Under the pieces are notes generated by a model. It searched no databases. It saw only the letters and a program-made list of their open reading frames with translations, and was not told the origin of the DNA. Position numbers and translations under genes: made by a program. From assembly GCF_000093085.1 (NCBI RefSeq), contig NC_014219.1:1302001-1366000 (forward strand): a stretch of DNA of 64,000 nt. The letters are read 5' to 3'. This DNA is from [Bacillus] selenitireducens MLS10. GTDB taxonomy: Bacteria > Bacillota > Bacilli > Bacillales > Salisediminibacteriaceae. Shown here piece by piece: positions 26,501 to 37,518 of this stretch (position 1 is the first letter of the stretch; each line of letters opens with the position of its first letter).

Positions 26501-28242
26501 TACAGCTTCTGTCCTTTCGTTTTGAGTTTCTCTGCGTACATGTTCTTATCTGCTTCGTGAAGCAAGTCTGACAGATTTGTTGTTTCTCCGAGATGTACAT
26601 AGGCGCGGCCGACTGCAGCGGATAAGTGATAAGGCAGCTCTTTGTCCGCTTCTTTGACCGCGCTGATCAGGCTCTCTATAAGCCGTTCAATTTCCTCTTC
26701 ACTCGGGATGGCAAGGATCGCTGCGAACTCATCGCCGCCAATCCGGTATCCGTGGCCCTTGTTACCGATGATGTCTGTCATGAGCCGGAAGATGATCCGG
26801 ATGGCCTCATCACCGCTCTTATGCCCGTATTCATCATTTATGGCTTTCATATCATTAATGTCCACATAGAGGAGCCAGTGTCCATTGGCTGACTCGGAAT
26901 CAGAAAGCAGTGATTGAACATCCCGCTCAAACGCCATCCGGTTATAGCCCTGTGTCAGCGGATCTGTATAAGCAAGCTGTTCATAGATGGCCGATTCCTG
27001 GAGGGTTTTAAGCCGCTTAATCAGGCTCGTCAATGCATTTGCAGCCATGAGCAGTAAAAAGAGTCCGAATCCAATCCGGAGAATATCGGATGTGAAGACC
27101 GGATCATACAACAGAAAGCTCAGCACTTCGATCAGTGCGAAAAACAGAAGGAGACCGATACCGGCGAGAAAACGCTTCGCATCCTGGTTGCGATACTTGA
27201 GTGATTCAAAAATCATCAGGCCGATCACCAGCGTGTAACTTATAAACGAAAGCAAAAAGGTGACAGTCAGTGTTTCAAAAAAATCGGCAATCCCGGACAG
27301 CTGAAGAACGATGATGAAAACAAACCAGCTGAATAAGAATGCGGTGACGGCATTGAGCCATTTTCTCTCATCCGTCAGTATAACGTGTTTTACATACATC
27401 AGAAGCGGGATCGGGATGAAAGCGAGCGCAACGTATGCGAGCCCTCCGATGAGGAACTGGTTTCCTGTGAAAAACTGAATCATACGCGACTCTGCCAAAA
27501 ACCAGAAGCCGCTTGTCAGGACCATCATACCGAGGTAGAGCATTTCATAAGGTCTGATGCTTCGTAAAAATACATATGATCCGAGCATGGCGAACCCCGT
27601 GCCGATTATGATGAGTGCGAAAAGTAAATCAACCATATAATCATGGAACAGTTGGGCCTGAAGGCCGGCGCGATCACCGGCATAGGCGTGATTGATGCGG
27701 CCGCTCATGTCCTCATAGGGGGACGTCAACTCGAGCCGGAGGGTCTGCCCCGAAGCATCCGCGGGGATGTCCACAATAAACCAGTGACTTGCCGGCGGTA
27801 AACGGAGGCCGGATGCCGTTTCATCGAGAGACTGATGAATGAGCCTGTCATCGAGGTACACGCTTGCATATTGAAGAGAAGAGCGGAACATAACTGCCTG
27901 CTCACGGGTGAAAGACTCAGGCAGGTTTTTTTCAATAATTAGCGGTTCACCGGCAGGGGTATCGATCTGGCCGGGGATCTCGTTGACTGCTTCTGCTTCT
28001 CCGTCGATGATGGCCGTCCAATTTTCGTCAAAAGGAGAGGCTTCCTGGAGTTCAATATGGAGTTCGTTGGAATATAAGAAAACAGACAAAGCAGCAAAGA
28101 GCACGGCTGCGGTCAAAAAGATGATGGATGTACCTCGTCCAATGGGTTTCACTCGTATCGCATCCTGTTCATAACTGTTCGCGGCATAGACGGTTCCTGC
28201 CGGCATCCATTTAAGTGGGTAGGTACAGTGTACCATAGGCAT
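26500..28242 (-). CDS. Membrane diguanylate cyclase (7TMR-DISM type, GGDEF)
   Basis: Makes c-di-GMP. After a first membrane helix (SIIFLTAAVLFAALSVFLYS) comes an extracellular beta-sandwich ligand-binding region of about 170 residues, then seven membrane helices (about residues 205-400), then a GGDEF domain with TDPLTQGYNRMAF and the intact active site RIGGDEFAA. The canonical RxxD inhibitory site before GGDEF is not visible. The start is uncertain: ATG at 28242 or 28206 lacks a clear RBS, while GTG 28152 has AGGA 10 nt upstream and places TM1 near the N-terminus. It is co-translated with the downstream GGCT-like gene. Confidence 0.85.
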   Translation of the reverse strand: MPMVHCTYPLKWMPAGTVYAANSYEQDAIRVKPIGRGTSIIFLTAAVLFAALSVFLYSNELHIELQEASPFDENWTAIIDGEAEAVNEIPGQIDTPAGEPLIIEKNLPESFTREQAVMFRSSLQYASVYLDDRLIHQSLDETASGLRLPPASHWFIVDIPADASGQTLRLELTSPYEDMSGRINHAYAGDRAGLQAQLFHDYMVDLLFALIIIGTGFAMLGSYVFLRSIRPYEMLYLGMMVLTSGFWFLAESRMIQFFTGNQFLIGGLAYVALAFIPIPLLMYVKHVILTDERKWLNAVTAFLFSWFVFIIVLQLSGIADFFETLTVTFLLSFISYTLVIGLMIFESLKYRNQDAKRFLAGIGLLLFFALIEVLSFLLYDPVFTSDILRIGFGLFLLLMAANALTSLIKRLKTLQESAIYEQLAYTDPLTQGYNRMAFERDVQSLLSDSESANGHWLLYVDINDMKAINDEYGHKSGDEAIRIIFRLMTDIIGNKGHGYRIGGDEFAAILAIPSEEEIERLIESLISAVKEADKELPYHLSAAVGRAYVHLGETTNLSDLLHEADKNMYAEKLKTKGQKL

Positions 28243-28609
28243 GTTGTGTAAACGAGGGTTCCACCTGCTTATCGGTCCTGTTTTTTGCAGAATCTTCAGA
28301 TTACATCGATTTCATCTGAAGAAACGAACGTATGACGGGTACGGTAACGCAGAAGATTAGGTGTTTTGCAGAGCAAGAAACCGGGAGATGATCGTGAGGA
28401 TTCAGAAGGATTGATCATTTTACAGAGGGAGTCGAATCATCACCCTAATTAAGATTTATTCTCAATTAGATGTAAATTTCCGATCATGACTGAGAATCAT
28501 TTTTGGAAAATGGTGTCGAAAGGCAGGAGAAATGCTGTGGCATAGTGTCAAGTGACGTGAAAAACAGTCGTTTTACTGGGTGAGGGAGCCGGGAATCGAT
28601 TGAAAATAA

Positions 28610-28639
28610 AGGTTTTCACTATTCGTATAGTGAAAACCT
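28610..28639. repeat. Perfect 13-bp inverted repeat
   Basis: AGGTTTTCACTAT and ATAGTGAAAACCT around TCGT. It is followed at 28644-28659 by a second perfect palindrome, GATTTTTTAAAAAATC. Together they may act as a terminator upstream of the suf promoter or as a protein-binding site. Confidence 0.6.
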
Positions 28640-28670
28640 GAAAGATTTTTTAAAAAATCATCCCTTTTCC

Positions 28671-28699
28671 TTGAATCAGTCAGGAGGATGATATAAGAT
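28671..28699 (+). promoter_or_regulatory. Sigma-A promoter of the suf operon
   Basis: TTGAAT (28671-28676) and TAAGAT (28694-28699) with a 17-nt spacer; start near 28706, on the TGAGAAT direct repeats. Confidence 0.5.
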
Positions 28700-28797
28700 T
28701 GTAATGAGAATAAAGTGAGAATGAGCGGAGCGCTCACATCTCTTATTCTATCATGTTTCAGATTAAACTTTCAAAAAATAAATGGAGGTAGTTATTC

Positions 28798-29580
28798 ATG
28801 ACCAAGCCAAGCTTAAGCGTAAAGGATCTTCATGTAAATATTGAAGAGAAGGAAATTCTGAAAGGTTTCGATATTGATGTAAAGGGTGGCGAGATTCATG
28901 CCATTATGGGACCGAACGGTACAGGGAAATCAACGCTCGCGTCCGCTCTGATGGGACACCCGAATTATGAGGTGACAAAAGGGGAAGCGTCCATCGACGG
29001 TCAGGACCTCTTCGACATGGAAGTGGATGAGCGTGCGCAGGCGGGTCTGTTTCTTGCGATGCAGTACCCGAGCGAAATTTCCGGTGTAACGAACGCGGAC
29101 TTCATCCGCTCTGCGATGAACTCCCAGCGTGAAGAAGGCGACGAAATTTCTCTCATGAAATTCATCCGTAAAATGGATGATGAGATGGGCAAACTCGAAA
29201 TCGATCAGTCGTTCCAGCACCGTTACCTGAATGAAGGCTTCTCCGGCGGTGAGAAGAAACGTAACGAAATTCTGCAGCTTCTCATGCTCGAGCCGCGCAT
29301 TGCCATTCTTGACGAAATCGACTCCGGTCTTGATATCGATGCTTTGAAGGTTGTTGCCAAAGGCGTAAACAGCCTGAGAGGCGAGAACTTCGGCTGCATG
29401 ATCATCACGCACTACCAGCGCCTGTTGAACTACATTGAGCCGGACTATGTACACGTCATGATGCAGGGCCGTATCGTGAAATCAGGCGGACCTGAGCTCG
29501 CGAAGAAACTCGAGGAAAATGGTTACGAGTGGATCAAAGAAGAGCTCGGAATCGAAGACGAAACAGTAGGCCAGGAATAA
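28798..29580 (+). CDS. sufC: Fe-S cluster assembly ATPase SufC
   Basis: ABC-type ATPase of the SufBCD scaffold, 260 residues, cytosolic. Walker A GPNGTGKST (38-46), signature region FSGGEKKRNEILQ, Walker B IAILDEIDSGLDIDAL. RBS TGGAGG. First gene of sufCDSUB, the usual Bacillus order. Confidence 0.97.
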   Translation: MTKPSLSVKDLHVNIEEKEILKGFDIDVKGGEIHAIMGPNGTGKSTLASALMGHPNYEVTKGEASIDGQDLFDMEVDERAQAGLFLAMQYPSEISGVTNADFIRSAMNSQREEGDEISLMKFIRKMDDEMGKLEIDQSFQHRYLNEGFSGGEKKRNEILQLLMLEPRIAILDEIDSGLDIDALKVVAKGVNSLRGENFGCMIITHYQRLLNYIEPDYVHVMMQGRIVKSGGPELAKKLEENGYEWIKEELGIEDETVGQE

Positions 29581-29607
29581 ACCATCGGACAATGAGGAGG
29601 AATTTTG

Positions 29608-30915
29608 ATGACAGCGGAAGTATCGTTTCCAATCAATAAAGAAGACGTAACACGCTTCTCAACTGACCGACAGGATCCGAAATGGTTTGCGGATCTTCGT
29701 CTGAGCGCACTTGAGCAAGCATTATCTCTTGATTTACCCAAACCTGATAAAACAAACATCACAAAATGGAACTTCAACGGTTTTTCAACGGAAACCGGCG
29801 TTGAAGCCGCCAATAAATATACGGCTCTTTCTGAAGCAGAGCGCACGCTGACGGGCGTTGAGGCGGATGTGTCCAATATCGTCGTACAGAAGAATGGTCA
29901 AAACCGTTTTACAGCCCTGACGGACGACCTGAAAGACAAAGGCGTTATTTTCACTGATATTCAGACGGCTCTTTCTGAGCACAGCGACCTCGTGAAGAAA
30001 TATTTCATGCAGGACGCGGTCAACGTCAATGAGCATCGCCTGACTGCTCTTCATGCCGCAGCTCTGAATGGCGGGATCTTCATTTATATTCCAAAGAATG
30101 TCGAAGTGAAAGAACCTCTTCAGTCTGTGTTCACTCATGCAGGGGATTTCGGTCTCTTCAACCACGTGTTGATCGTGGCGGAAGCCAACAGTCAACTGAC
30201 GTACGTGGAGAACTACCTGTCTGAAGGCTCAAAAGAAAATGCCTTCGTAAACATTATCGCCGAAATCTATGTGGAAGATGGTGCTGAAGTACGTTTTGGT
30301 GCAGTGGATAACCTGTCTGAAGATGTGGTGACCTACGTAAACCGCCGCGGTCAGGTCAATGGCCGGGATGCCAAACTGTACTGGGCACTCGGACAGATGA
30401 ATGACGGCAACACGGTCTCAGAAAATACAACGTATCTGGTCGGTGAAGGTTCTTACGGCGACACGAAGACAGTCGCAATCGGCCGGGGCAGCCAGGTGCA
30501 GAACTTCACGACAAATGTCGTGCACTTCGGTAAAAACAGTGACGGTCAGATTCTCAAGCACGGCGTTATGAAGGATGCCGCCACCTCGATCTTCAACGGC
30601 GTATCCAAGATCGAACACGGCGCGACAAAAGCAAACGGTGAACAGACCGAGCGTGTCCTCATGCTCAGCGAAAAGGCCCGTGGTGACGCCAACCCGATCC
30701 TCCTGATCGACGAAGATGATGTCACGGCAGGTCACGCTGCGTCCGTCGGAAAAATCGATCCGGTTCAAATGTTTTATCTGATGAGCCGGGGTATGAGTAA
30801 AATCGAAGCAGAACGTCTCATTATTCACGGGTTCCTTAATCCGGTCGTGAGCGCGCTGCCGATCGACAGCGTAAAGGAGCAACTCTTTGATGTGATCGAA
30901 AGGAAAGTGTACTAA
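29608..30915 (+). CDS. sufD: Fe-S cluster assembly protein SufD
   Basis: Scaffold subunit paralogous to SufB, 435 residues from ATG 29608 (GAGGAATTTTG upstream). The beta-helix core and the C-terminal SufBD signature (MLSEKARGDANPILLIDEDDV; AGHAASVGKIDPVQMFYLMSRG) are present. It abuts sufS directly (TAA then ATG). Confidence 0.95.
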   Translation: MTAEVSFPINKEDVTRFSTDRQDPKWFADLRLSALEQALSLDLPKPDKTNITKWNFNGFSTETGVEAANKYTALSEAERTLTGVEADVSNIVVQKNGQNRFTALTDDLKDKGVIFTDIQTALSEHSDLVKKYFMQDAVNVNEHRLTALHAAALNGGIFIYIPKNVEVKEPLQSVFTHAGDFGLFNHVLIVAEANSQLTYVENYLSEGSKENAFVNIIAEIYVEDGAEVRFGAVDNLSEDVVTYVNRRGQVNGRDAKLYWALGQMNDGNTVSENTTYLVGEGSYGDTKTVAIGRGSQVQNFTTNVVHFGKNSDGQILKHGVMKDAATSIFNGVSKIEHGATKANGEQTERVLMLSEKARGDANPILLIDEDDVTAGHAASVGKIDPVQMFYLMSRGMSKIEAERLIIHGFLNPVVSALPIDSVKEQLFDVIERKVY

Positions 30916-32590
<1,675 letters not shown>

Positions 32591-32744
32591 ATGACTTTAT
32601 TTTCACTGTCTATATAGTGTAAAATAGAAAGCAGATGGAATCGCTCCATCTCTTATCCGTTTTGAAGTCGCTGTCGTGATCTGACATGTAACTATAGCAA
32701 GGGGAGCGGAGGATGCTCCCGATATTAATAAGGAGGGGTTCACA

Positions 32745-34142
32745 ATGGCGAAAAAAATGCCGGAGATTAGTGAATATCAATACGGCTTTTCTGATAAAGA
32801 CGTATCGATTTTCCGCTCGAAAAAAGGATTGACCAGTGATATCGTTCGAGAGATTTCACAGATGAAAGATGAGCCGCAGTGGATGCTCGATTTCCGCTTA
32901 AAATCACTTGAAACGTTTTATAAAAAACCGATGCCGCAATGGGGCGGAAATCTTAACGAACTCGATTTTGATGAGATCTTCTATTACGTGAAGCCTTCTG
33001 AGAAATCAGAGCGCTCATGGGATGAAGTCCCTGAAGAAATCAAGAACACGTTTGACAAGCTCGGGATTCCGGAAGCGGAACAGAAATACCTCGCAGGTGT
33101 CTCTGCCCAGTACGAATCTGAAGTGGTGTATCACAACATGCAACAGGATCTTGAAGATCTCGGTGTTATCTTCAAAGATACCGATACAGCGCTGAAAGAA
33201 GATGAAGAGATCTTCCGCAAGTATTTCGGTACGGTGATTCCGCCGACGGACAACAAGTTCGCAGCATTGAACTCTGCGGTCTGGTCCGGTGGCTCATTCA
33301 TCTATGTGCCGAAAGGCGTCAAGACGGAAACGCCGCTTCAGGCGTATTTCCGTATTAACTCAGAGAACATGGGTCAGTTCGAGCGTACGCTCATTATTGC
33401 GGACGAAGACAGCTCTGTTCACTACGTGGAAGGTTGTACGGCTCCGGTTTACACGACGAACTCCCTGCACAGTGCGGTGGTTGAAATCATCGTTGAGAAG
33501 AATGCCTACTGCCGCTATACTACGATTCAGAACTGGGCACCAAACGTCTTCAACCTTGTTACAAAGCGTGCCGTAGCGCAGGAAAATGCGGTTATGGAAT
33601 GGGTTGACGGTAACATCGGTTCCAAGCTGACGATGAAGTATCCGGCCGTTGTCATGAAAGGCCGCGGTGCACGAGGAAACGTCCTTTCCATCGCGATCGC
33701 AGGAAAAGGCCAGCATCAGGATGCGGGTGCCAAGATGCATCACCTCGCACCGGATTGCTCGTCTTCCATCGTATCCAAATCCATCTCGAAGCAGGGTGGC
33801 AAGGTTACGTATCGCGGTATTGTGCACTTTGGACGCAAAGCGGAACGCTCCATGTCCAACATTGAGTGTGACACGCTGATTATGGATAATGAATCCACAT
33901 CAGATACGATTCCGTATAATGAGATTCTCAACAACGACATTACCCTTCAGCACGAAGCGACGGTTTCGAAGGTATCCGAAGAGCAGCTCTTCTACCTGAT
34001 GAGCCGCGGTATTTCCGAACAGGAAGCAACGGAAATGATCGTCATGGGCTTCATTGAGCCGTTCACAAAAGAACTGCCAATGGAATATGCCGTTGAAATG
34101 AACAGATTGATTTCATTCGAAATGGAAGGATCCATCGGTTAA
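32745..34142 (+). CDS. sufB: Fe-S cluster assembly protein SufB
   Basis: Main scaffold subunit, 465 residues, full length. Conserved segments: [34 protein letters not shown] and [32 protein letters not shown]. It lies 154 nt after sufU, a gap with a short inverted repeat (CACT/AGTG) but no clear terminator, so it is probably co-transcribed. RBS AAGGAGGGG. Confidence 0.97.
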   Translation: MAKKMPEISEYQYGFSDKDVSIFRSKKGLTSDIVREISQMKDEPQWMLDFRLKSLETFYKKPMPQWGGNLNELDFDEIFYYVKPSEKSERSWDEVPEEIKNTFDKLGIPEAEQKYLAGVSAQYESEVVYHNMQQDLEDLGVIFKDTDTALKEDEEIFRKYFGTVIPPTDNKFAALNSAVWSGGSFIYVPKGVKTETPLQAYFRINSENMGQFERTLIIADEDSSVHYVEGCTAPVYTTNSLHSAVVEIIVEKNAYCRYTTIQNWAPNVFNLVTKRAVAQENAVMEWVDGNIGSKLTMKYPAVVMKGRGARGNVLSIAIAGKGQHQDAGAKMHHLAPDCSSSIVSKSISKQGGKVTYRGIVHFGRKAERSMSNIECDTLIMDNESTSDTIPYNEILNNDITLQHEATVSKVSEEQLFYLMSRGISEQEATEMIVMGFIEPFTKELPMEYAVEMNRLISFEMEGSIG

Positions 34143-34167
34143 TCCGTCTGGTATCCTGATTCAGTGA

Positions 34168-34203
34168 GGGAATTGAACCGGCCACGAGCCGGCTTCAATT
34201 CCC
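34168..34203 (+). terminator. Terminator of the suf operon
   Basis: GGGAATTGAACCGGC pairs with GCCGGCTTCAATTCCC (one bulged base) around CACGA. Confidence 0.75.
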
Positions 34204-34230
34204 TTCGTTTATGTAACGGAGGTGATGAAG

Positions 34231-35088
34231 ATGAGAGGACAGATCTATATCGGATGCACGGGCTGGGGGGATCATGACAGCCTGTACGAAGGGGGAACCC
34301 CTCCTTCTCAGAAGCTGTCTGTCTATGCATCGCACTTTCCTTCTGTGGAGCTCGATGCAAGTTTCTATGCGGTCCCTTCAGAACAGCAGATTGCCAAATG
34401 GATCCGGGAAACACCGGAGACATTCCGGTTCGTTGTCAAAGCCTATCAGGGGATGACGGGGCATATGCGGGGAGAGAACCCGTTTCCTTCAAAAATAGCG
34501 ATGTACGACGCTTTCGATCAGGCGCTCAAACCGATGCAGGATCAGGGCAAACTCGCCATGGTGCTCTTTCAGTTCCCGCCCTGGTTTGATGTGAAAAAAG
34601 AGCATGTCAGCCTAATCAAGGGGATCCGTGAACGCTATCACCATTATGATCTGGCCCTTGAATTTCGGCACCGGTCCTGGTTTGAGCCACCGTACAGGGA
34701 CAAAACGCTTGCGCTGATGAAAGAAGGGGGCTGGATTCACAGCATCTGCGATGAGCCGCAGGCAGGAGAGAAGTCCATACCCTTTGTCCCGGTTGCAACA
34801 ACCGGGCACCGGACGCTGATCAGATTGCACGGCAGGAATGTTGCCGGGTGGAATTACCCGGCAAAAGGTGATGAATGGCGGGATGTCCGCTATCTGTACG
34901 ATTATTCAGAGGAAGAACTGAAGACGCTGGCGAAGGATGTGAAAGCGATCCATGCTCAGTCCTCAGAGGTCTATGTGATCTTTAACAACAACTCCGGCGG
35001 CCACGCTGCAGCCAATGCTAAACGGCTCAAAGAGATCCTCGGAATAACCTATGACGGCCTGAACCCCGCACAGCTAAAGCTTTTCTGA
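34231..35088 (+). CDS. DUF72 (YecE-like) family protein
   Basis: TIM-barrel-like DUF72 protein, 285 residues. It starts MRGQIYIGCTGWGD, has FRFVVKAYQGMTG and LALEFRHRSWFE, and ends with VYVIFNNNSGGHAAANAKRLKEIL; these are family signatures. The biochemical role is not established. Start chosen at ATG 34231, 6 nt after GGAGGTG; earlier in-frame starts at 34222/34225 overlap the RBS. Confidence 0.85.
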   Translation: MRGQIYIGCTGWGDHDSLYEGGTPPSQKLSVYASHFPSVELDASFYAVPSEQQIAKWIRETPETFRFVVKAYQGMTGHMRGENPFPSKIAMYDAFDQALKPMQDQGKLAMVLFQFPPWFDVKKEHVSLIKGIRERYHHYDLALEFRHRSWFEPPYRDKTLALMKEGGWIHSICDEPQAGEKSIPFVPVATTGHRTLIRLHGRNVAGWNYPAKGDEWRDVRYLYDYSEEELKTLAKDVKAIHAQSSEVYVIFNNNSGGHAAANAKRLKEILGITYDGLNPAQLKLF

Positions 35089-35228
35089 TCACCCTGACCC
35101 CATCCTTCATACGACATGTCCACCTTCCATTTCAGCTTTTGTGCATCTTTCTGTTGAAGCATGAAATGCCGAGGCGTATCATAGTGAGCAGAGGGGTATA
35201 AATCAAAGTACAGGGGCGGGGGACACGT

Positions 35229-36047
35229 ATGGAATGGCTAGTTCTGTTGCTATTGGGGTTTGCAGCGGCAACGCTTGGGAGTCTGATCGGACTTGGCGGG
35301 GGAATCATCGTCGTACCGGGCTTACTCATTTTGCAGGATGTCACAGGTATCATCTCGGGGATTACACCGCAGGTCGCAGTAGGGACGTCACTCTTGATCA
35401 TGATCTTTACAGGCTTGTCATCAACGCTCAGCTATGTGAAGCAGAAGAGCATTGACTTAAAGAGCGGTCTTGTCTTTTTTATAGGCAGCGGTCCGGGTGC
35501 AATCTTTGGCGTCTGGCTCAATCAGGGGCTCGTGATGAATCAGTTTCTCGTGATCTTCGGTACCTTTATGATCGTGATTTCCATCGTGCTGTGGCTGAAG
35601 AAACACGTCAGGCCGCTTTCGGTCCCTGTTGGGCGGAATCTGTACTGGACGGATCACCAGGGCGTGGAATGGACATACGGATACCAGCCTGTGATCGGGA
35701 TTATGCTCGGGTTCATTGTCGGAAGCATATCGGGTCTTTTTGGCATCGGTGGCGGATCGCTCATGGTACCGGCCATGATTCTGCTTTTTGCGTTTCCGCC
35801 TCATCTCGCGGTGGCGACGTCGATGTTTATGATCATGCTCTCGGCAATAGTCGGCTCCGTGTCTCATATCCTTGTCGGGAATGTGCACTGGCTGTATGCC
35901 CTGGCACTGATTCCGGGCGCATGGTTCGGTGGGAAGTCGGGAGCCCTCTTAAACAGACGGCTTTCAAGTGACAGGCTCGTATTGCTGTTGCGAATCTTTT
36001 TGATTATTCTTGCCTTCCGTTTACTCTGGCAAGGGATGACGGGCTGA
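35229..36047 (+). CDS. TSUP/TauE-SafE family permease (YunE-like)
   Basis: Membrane protein of 272 residues with seven or eight helices in two repeats, each starting with a Gly-rich segment (GSLIGLGGGIIVVPGL; GSISGLFGIGGGSLMVPAM). The family exports or imports sulfite, sulfoacetate and similar anions. It is followed by the yunD homologue, as in B. subtilis where yunE and yunD are neighbours. Confidence 0.85.
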   Translation: MEWLVLLLLGFAAATLGSLIGLGGGIIVVPGLLILQDVTGIISGITPQVAVGTSLLIMIFTGLSSTLSYVKQKSIDLKSGLVFFIGSGPGAIFGVWLNQGLVMNQFLVIFGTFMIVISIVLWLKKHVRPLSVPVGRNLYWTDHQGVEWTYGYQPVIGIMLGFIVGSISGLFGIGGGSLMVPAMILLFAFPPHLAVATSMFMIMLSAIVGSVSHILVGNVHWLYALALIPGAWFGGKSGALLNRRLSSDRLVLLLRIFLIILAFRLLWQGMTG

Positions 36048-36061
36048 TTGGAGGAATGGTG

Positions 36062-37474
36062 ATGACAAACGAAACGAAACTGACGATTTTACATACAAAC
36101 GACCTTCACAGTGAGCTCAATGCCTGGCCGGCAGTGACGGCGCTGTTAAAGGAAAAGCGCCAGGCAGCGTTGGACGCCGGGCGTGACGTGCTGCTGTTTG
36201 ATATTGGTGATCACAGTGACCGGGTGCATCCGGTCACCGATGCCCTTCGGGGAAAAGGCAATATCGAGCTGTTGAACAGCATGGACTATGACGCCGTGAC
36301 GATAGGGAACAATGAGGGCATCACGTTTTCCAAAGAGGAGCTGAACGGGCTCTATACAGATGCCAATTTCCCGGTGCTTCTGACCAACCTCAGGGATAAG
36401 GATACGTCAGAGATGCCACCGTGGACAGCGCCATACAAAATCCTTACGTTAACCGATGGCACGACGATTGGTGTGACCGCAGCAACGGTGCCGTTCCGGC
36501 AATTTTATGAACCGCTCGGATGGAAGATTGATGATCCTCTTACAGCGCTCAGACCAGTGGTTGCCAGGCTCAGGCAAGACTGTGACTTTCTGATCTGCCT
36601 TTCTCATCTTGGGCTGAGAGAAGATTATGGACTCGTCGAAGCGATGCCTGAGTTTGATCTTGTTCTCGGTTCACATACCCATCATGTTCTTGAAGAGGGA
36701 GAGCATGTGAACGGGGTCTGGATCAATCAGTCAGGACGTTCTGGTGCTTATATCGGTGAAGTGACCATCGGAGGGACGAAGGAGTCCGGCCTGTCCGTCG
36801 AGAGCGTACAATCGATTCCCGTCGATGTGCAAAAGCGCGATTACGAAACGGAGAATCAGCTCAGCAGGTTGAACCGCCGTGCCGTGTGTCTGATGGAGGA
36901 ACCGGTCACGATCCTGAAAGAAGAGATGTATGTGGACTGGTTTGATGAAAGCCCGCTTGTCAGAACCCTGACCGAAGGGCTCCGATCGTGGTGTCAGACG
37001 GATCTTGCCATGGTGAATGCGGGTTCGCTCCTTGACGGGCTGAAGCCGGGTCTCGTGACGAGAGGGCAGTTGCATGAGATCTGCCCTCATCCGATCAATC
37101 CGGTCATTGTCCATATGACAGGTAAACAAATAATAGAAACGATGCAAAAAGCCGAGACCCCCGAAATGATCCATTTTCGCCTGAGAGGGTTTGGTTTTCG
37201 TGGGAAAGTATTAGGCAAGATGATTTATGCCACAGGTTCAAGTTTTGCGAAAACGCAGGAGCGTATTGACCCGGAAACATTTATCATTGATAATAAAAGA
37301 ATTGAAGAAAATCGAGTTTACAAAGTGGCGACACTGGACATGTTTACGCTTGGAAGGCTGTACCCAGGGATTCGTGATGCGGAACGAACGGATATCCTCA
37401 TGCCGGAATTTTTGCGTGATATTCTGTTGTGGTGCCTGCAAAACCAGAGCGGCATGATGAAATCGTCCGGATAA
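36062..37474 (+). CDS. yunD: Metallophosphoesterase / 5'-nucleotidase-like protein (YunD)
   Basis: Cytoplasmic member of the UshA-type family, 470 residues, no signal peptide. Metal motifs: LHTNDLHSE (about residues 9-17), FDIGDHSD, TIGNNEG, LSHLG and GSHTHH. The C-terminal 5'-nucleotidase domain is present (TDLAMVNAGSLLDGL; YKVATLDMF). ATG 36062 is 8 nt after GGAGG; ATG 36056 is too close to the RBS. The precise substrate is unknown. Confidence 0.85.
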   Translation: MTNETKLTILHTNDLHSELNAWPAVTALLKEKRQAALDAGRDVLLFDIGDHSDRVHPVTDALRGKGNIELLNSMDYDAVTIGNNEGITFSKEELNGLYTDANFPVLLTNLRDKDTSEMPPWTAPYKILTLTDGTTIGVTAATVPFRQFYEPLGWKIDDPLTALRPVVARLRQDCDFLICLSHLGLREDYGLVEAMPEFDLVLGSHTHHVLEEGEHVNGVWINQSGRSGAYIGEVTIGGTKESGLSVESVQSIPVDVQKRDYETENQLSRLNRRAVCLMEEPVTILKEEMYVDWFDESPLVRTLTEGLRSWCQTDLAMVNAGSLLDGLKPGLVTRGQLHEICPHPINPVIVHMTGKQIIETMQKAETPEMIHFRLRGFGFRGKVLGKMIYATGSSFAKTQERIDPETFIIDNKRIEENRVYKVATLDMFTLGRLYPGIRDAERTDILMPEFLRDILLWCLQNQSGMMKSSG

Positions 37475-37518
37475 GTCCGTTTTGCACATTCGTAACAGGA
37501 AAGGAGGCGCACCGGTAC

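Larger units (their letters stand above)
28458..28722 (+). promoter_or_regulatory. Four TGAGAAT elements before and at the suf promoter
   Basis: TGAGAAT occurs at 28491-28497, 28705-28711 and 28716-28722, and inverted (ATTCTCA) at 28458-28464. The last two are direct repeats 11 nt apart, one helical turn, placed at the predicted transcription start. TGAGAAT resembles a Fur half-site (TGATAAT), but no full 7-1-7 box is seen. Probably a repressor binding region. Confidence 0.45.
28243..28797. other. 555-nt non-coding region before sufC
   Basis: No convincing gene. It holds the upstream end of the diguanylate cyclase gene, four copies of TGAGAAT, a perfect 13-bp hairpin, a 16-nt palindrome and the suf promoter (listed separately). 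Confidence 0.7.
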
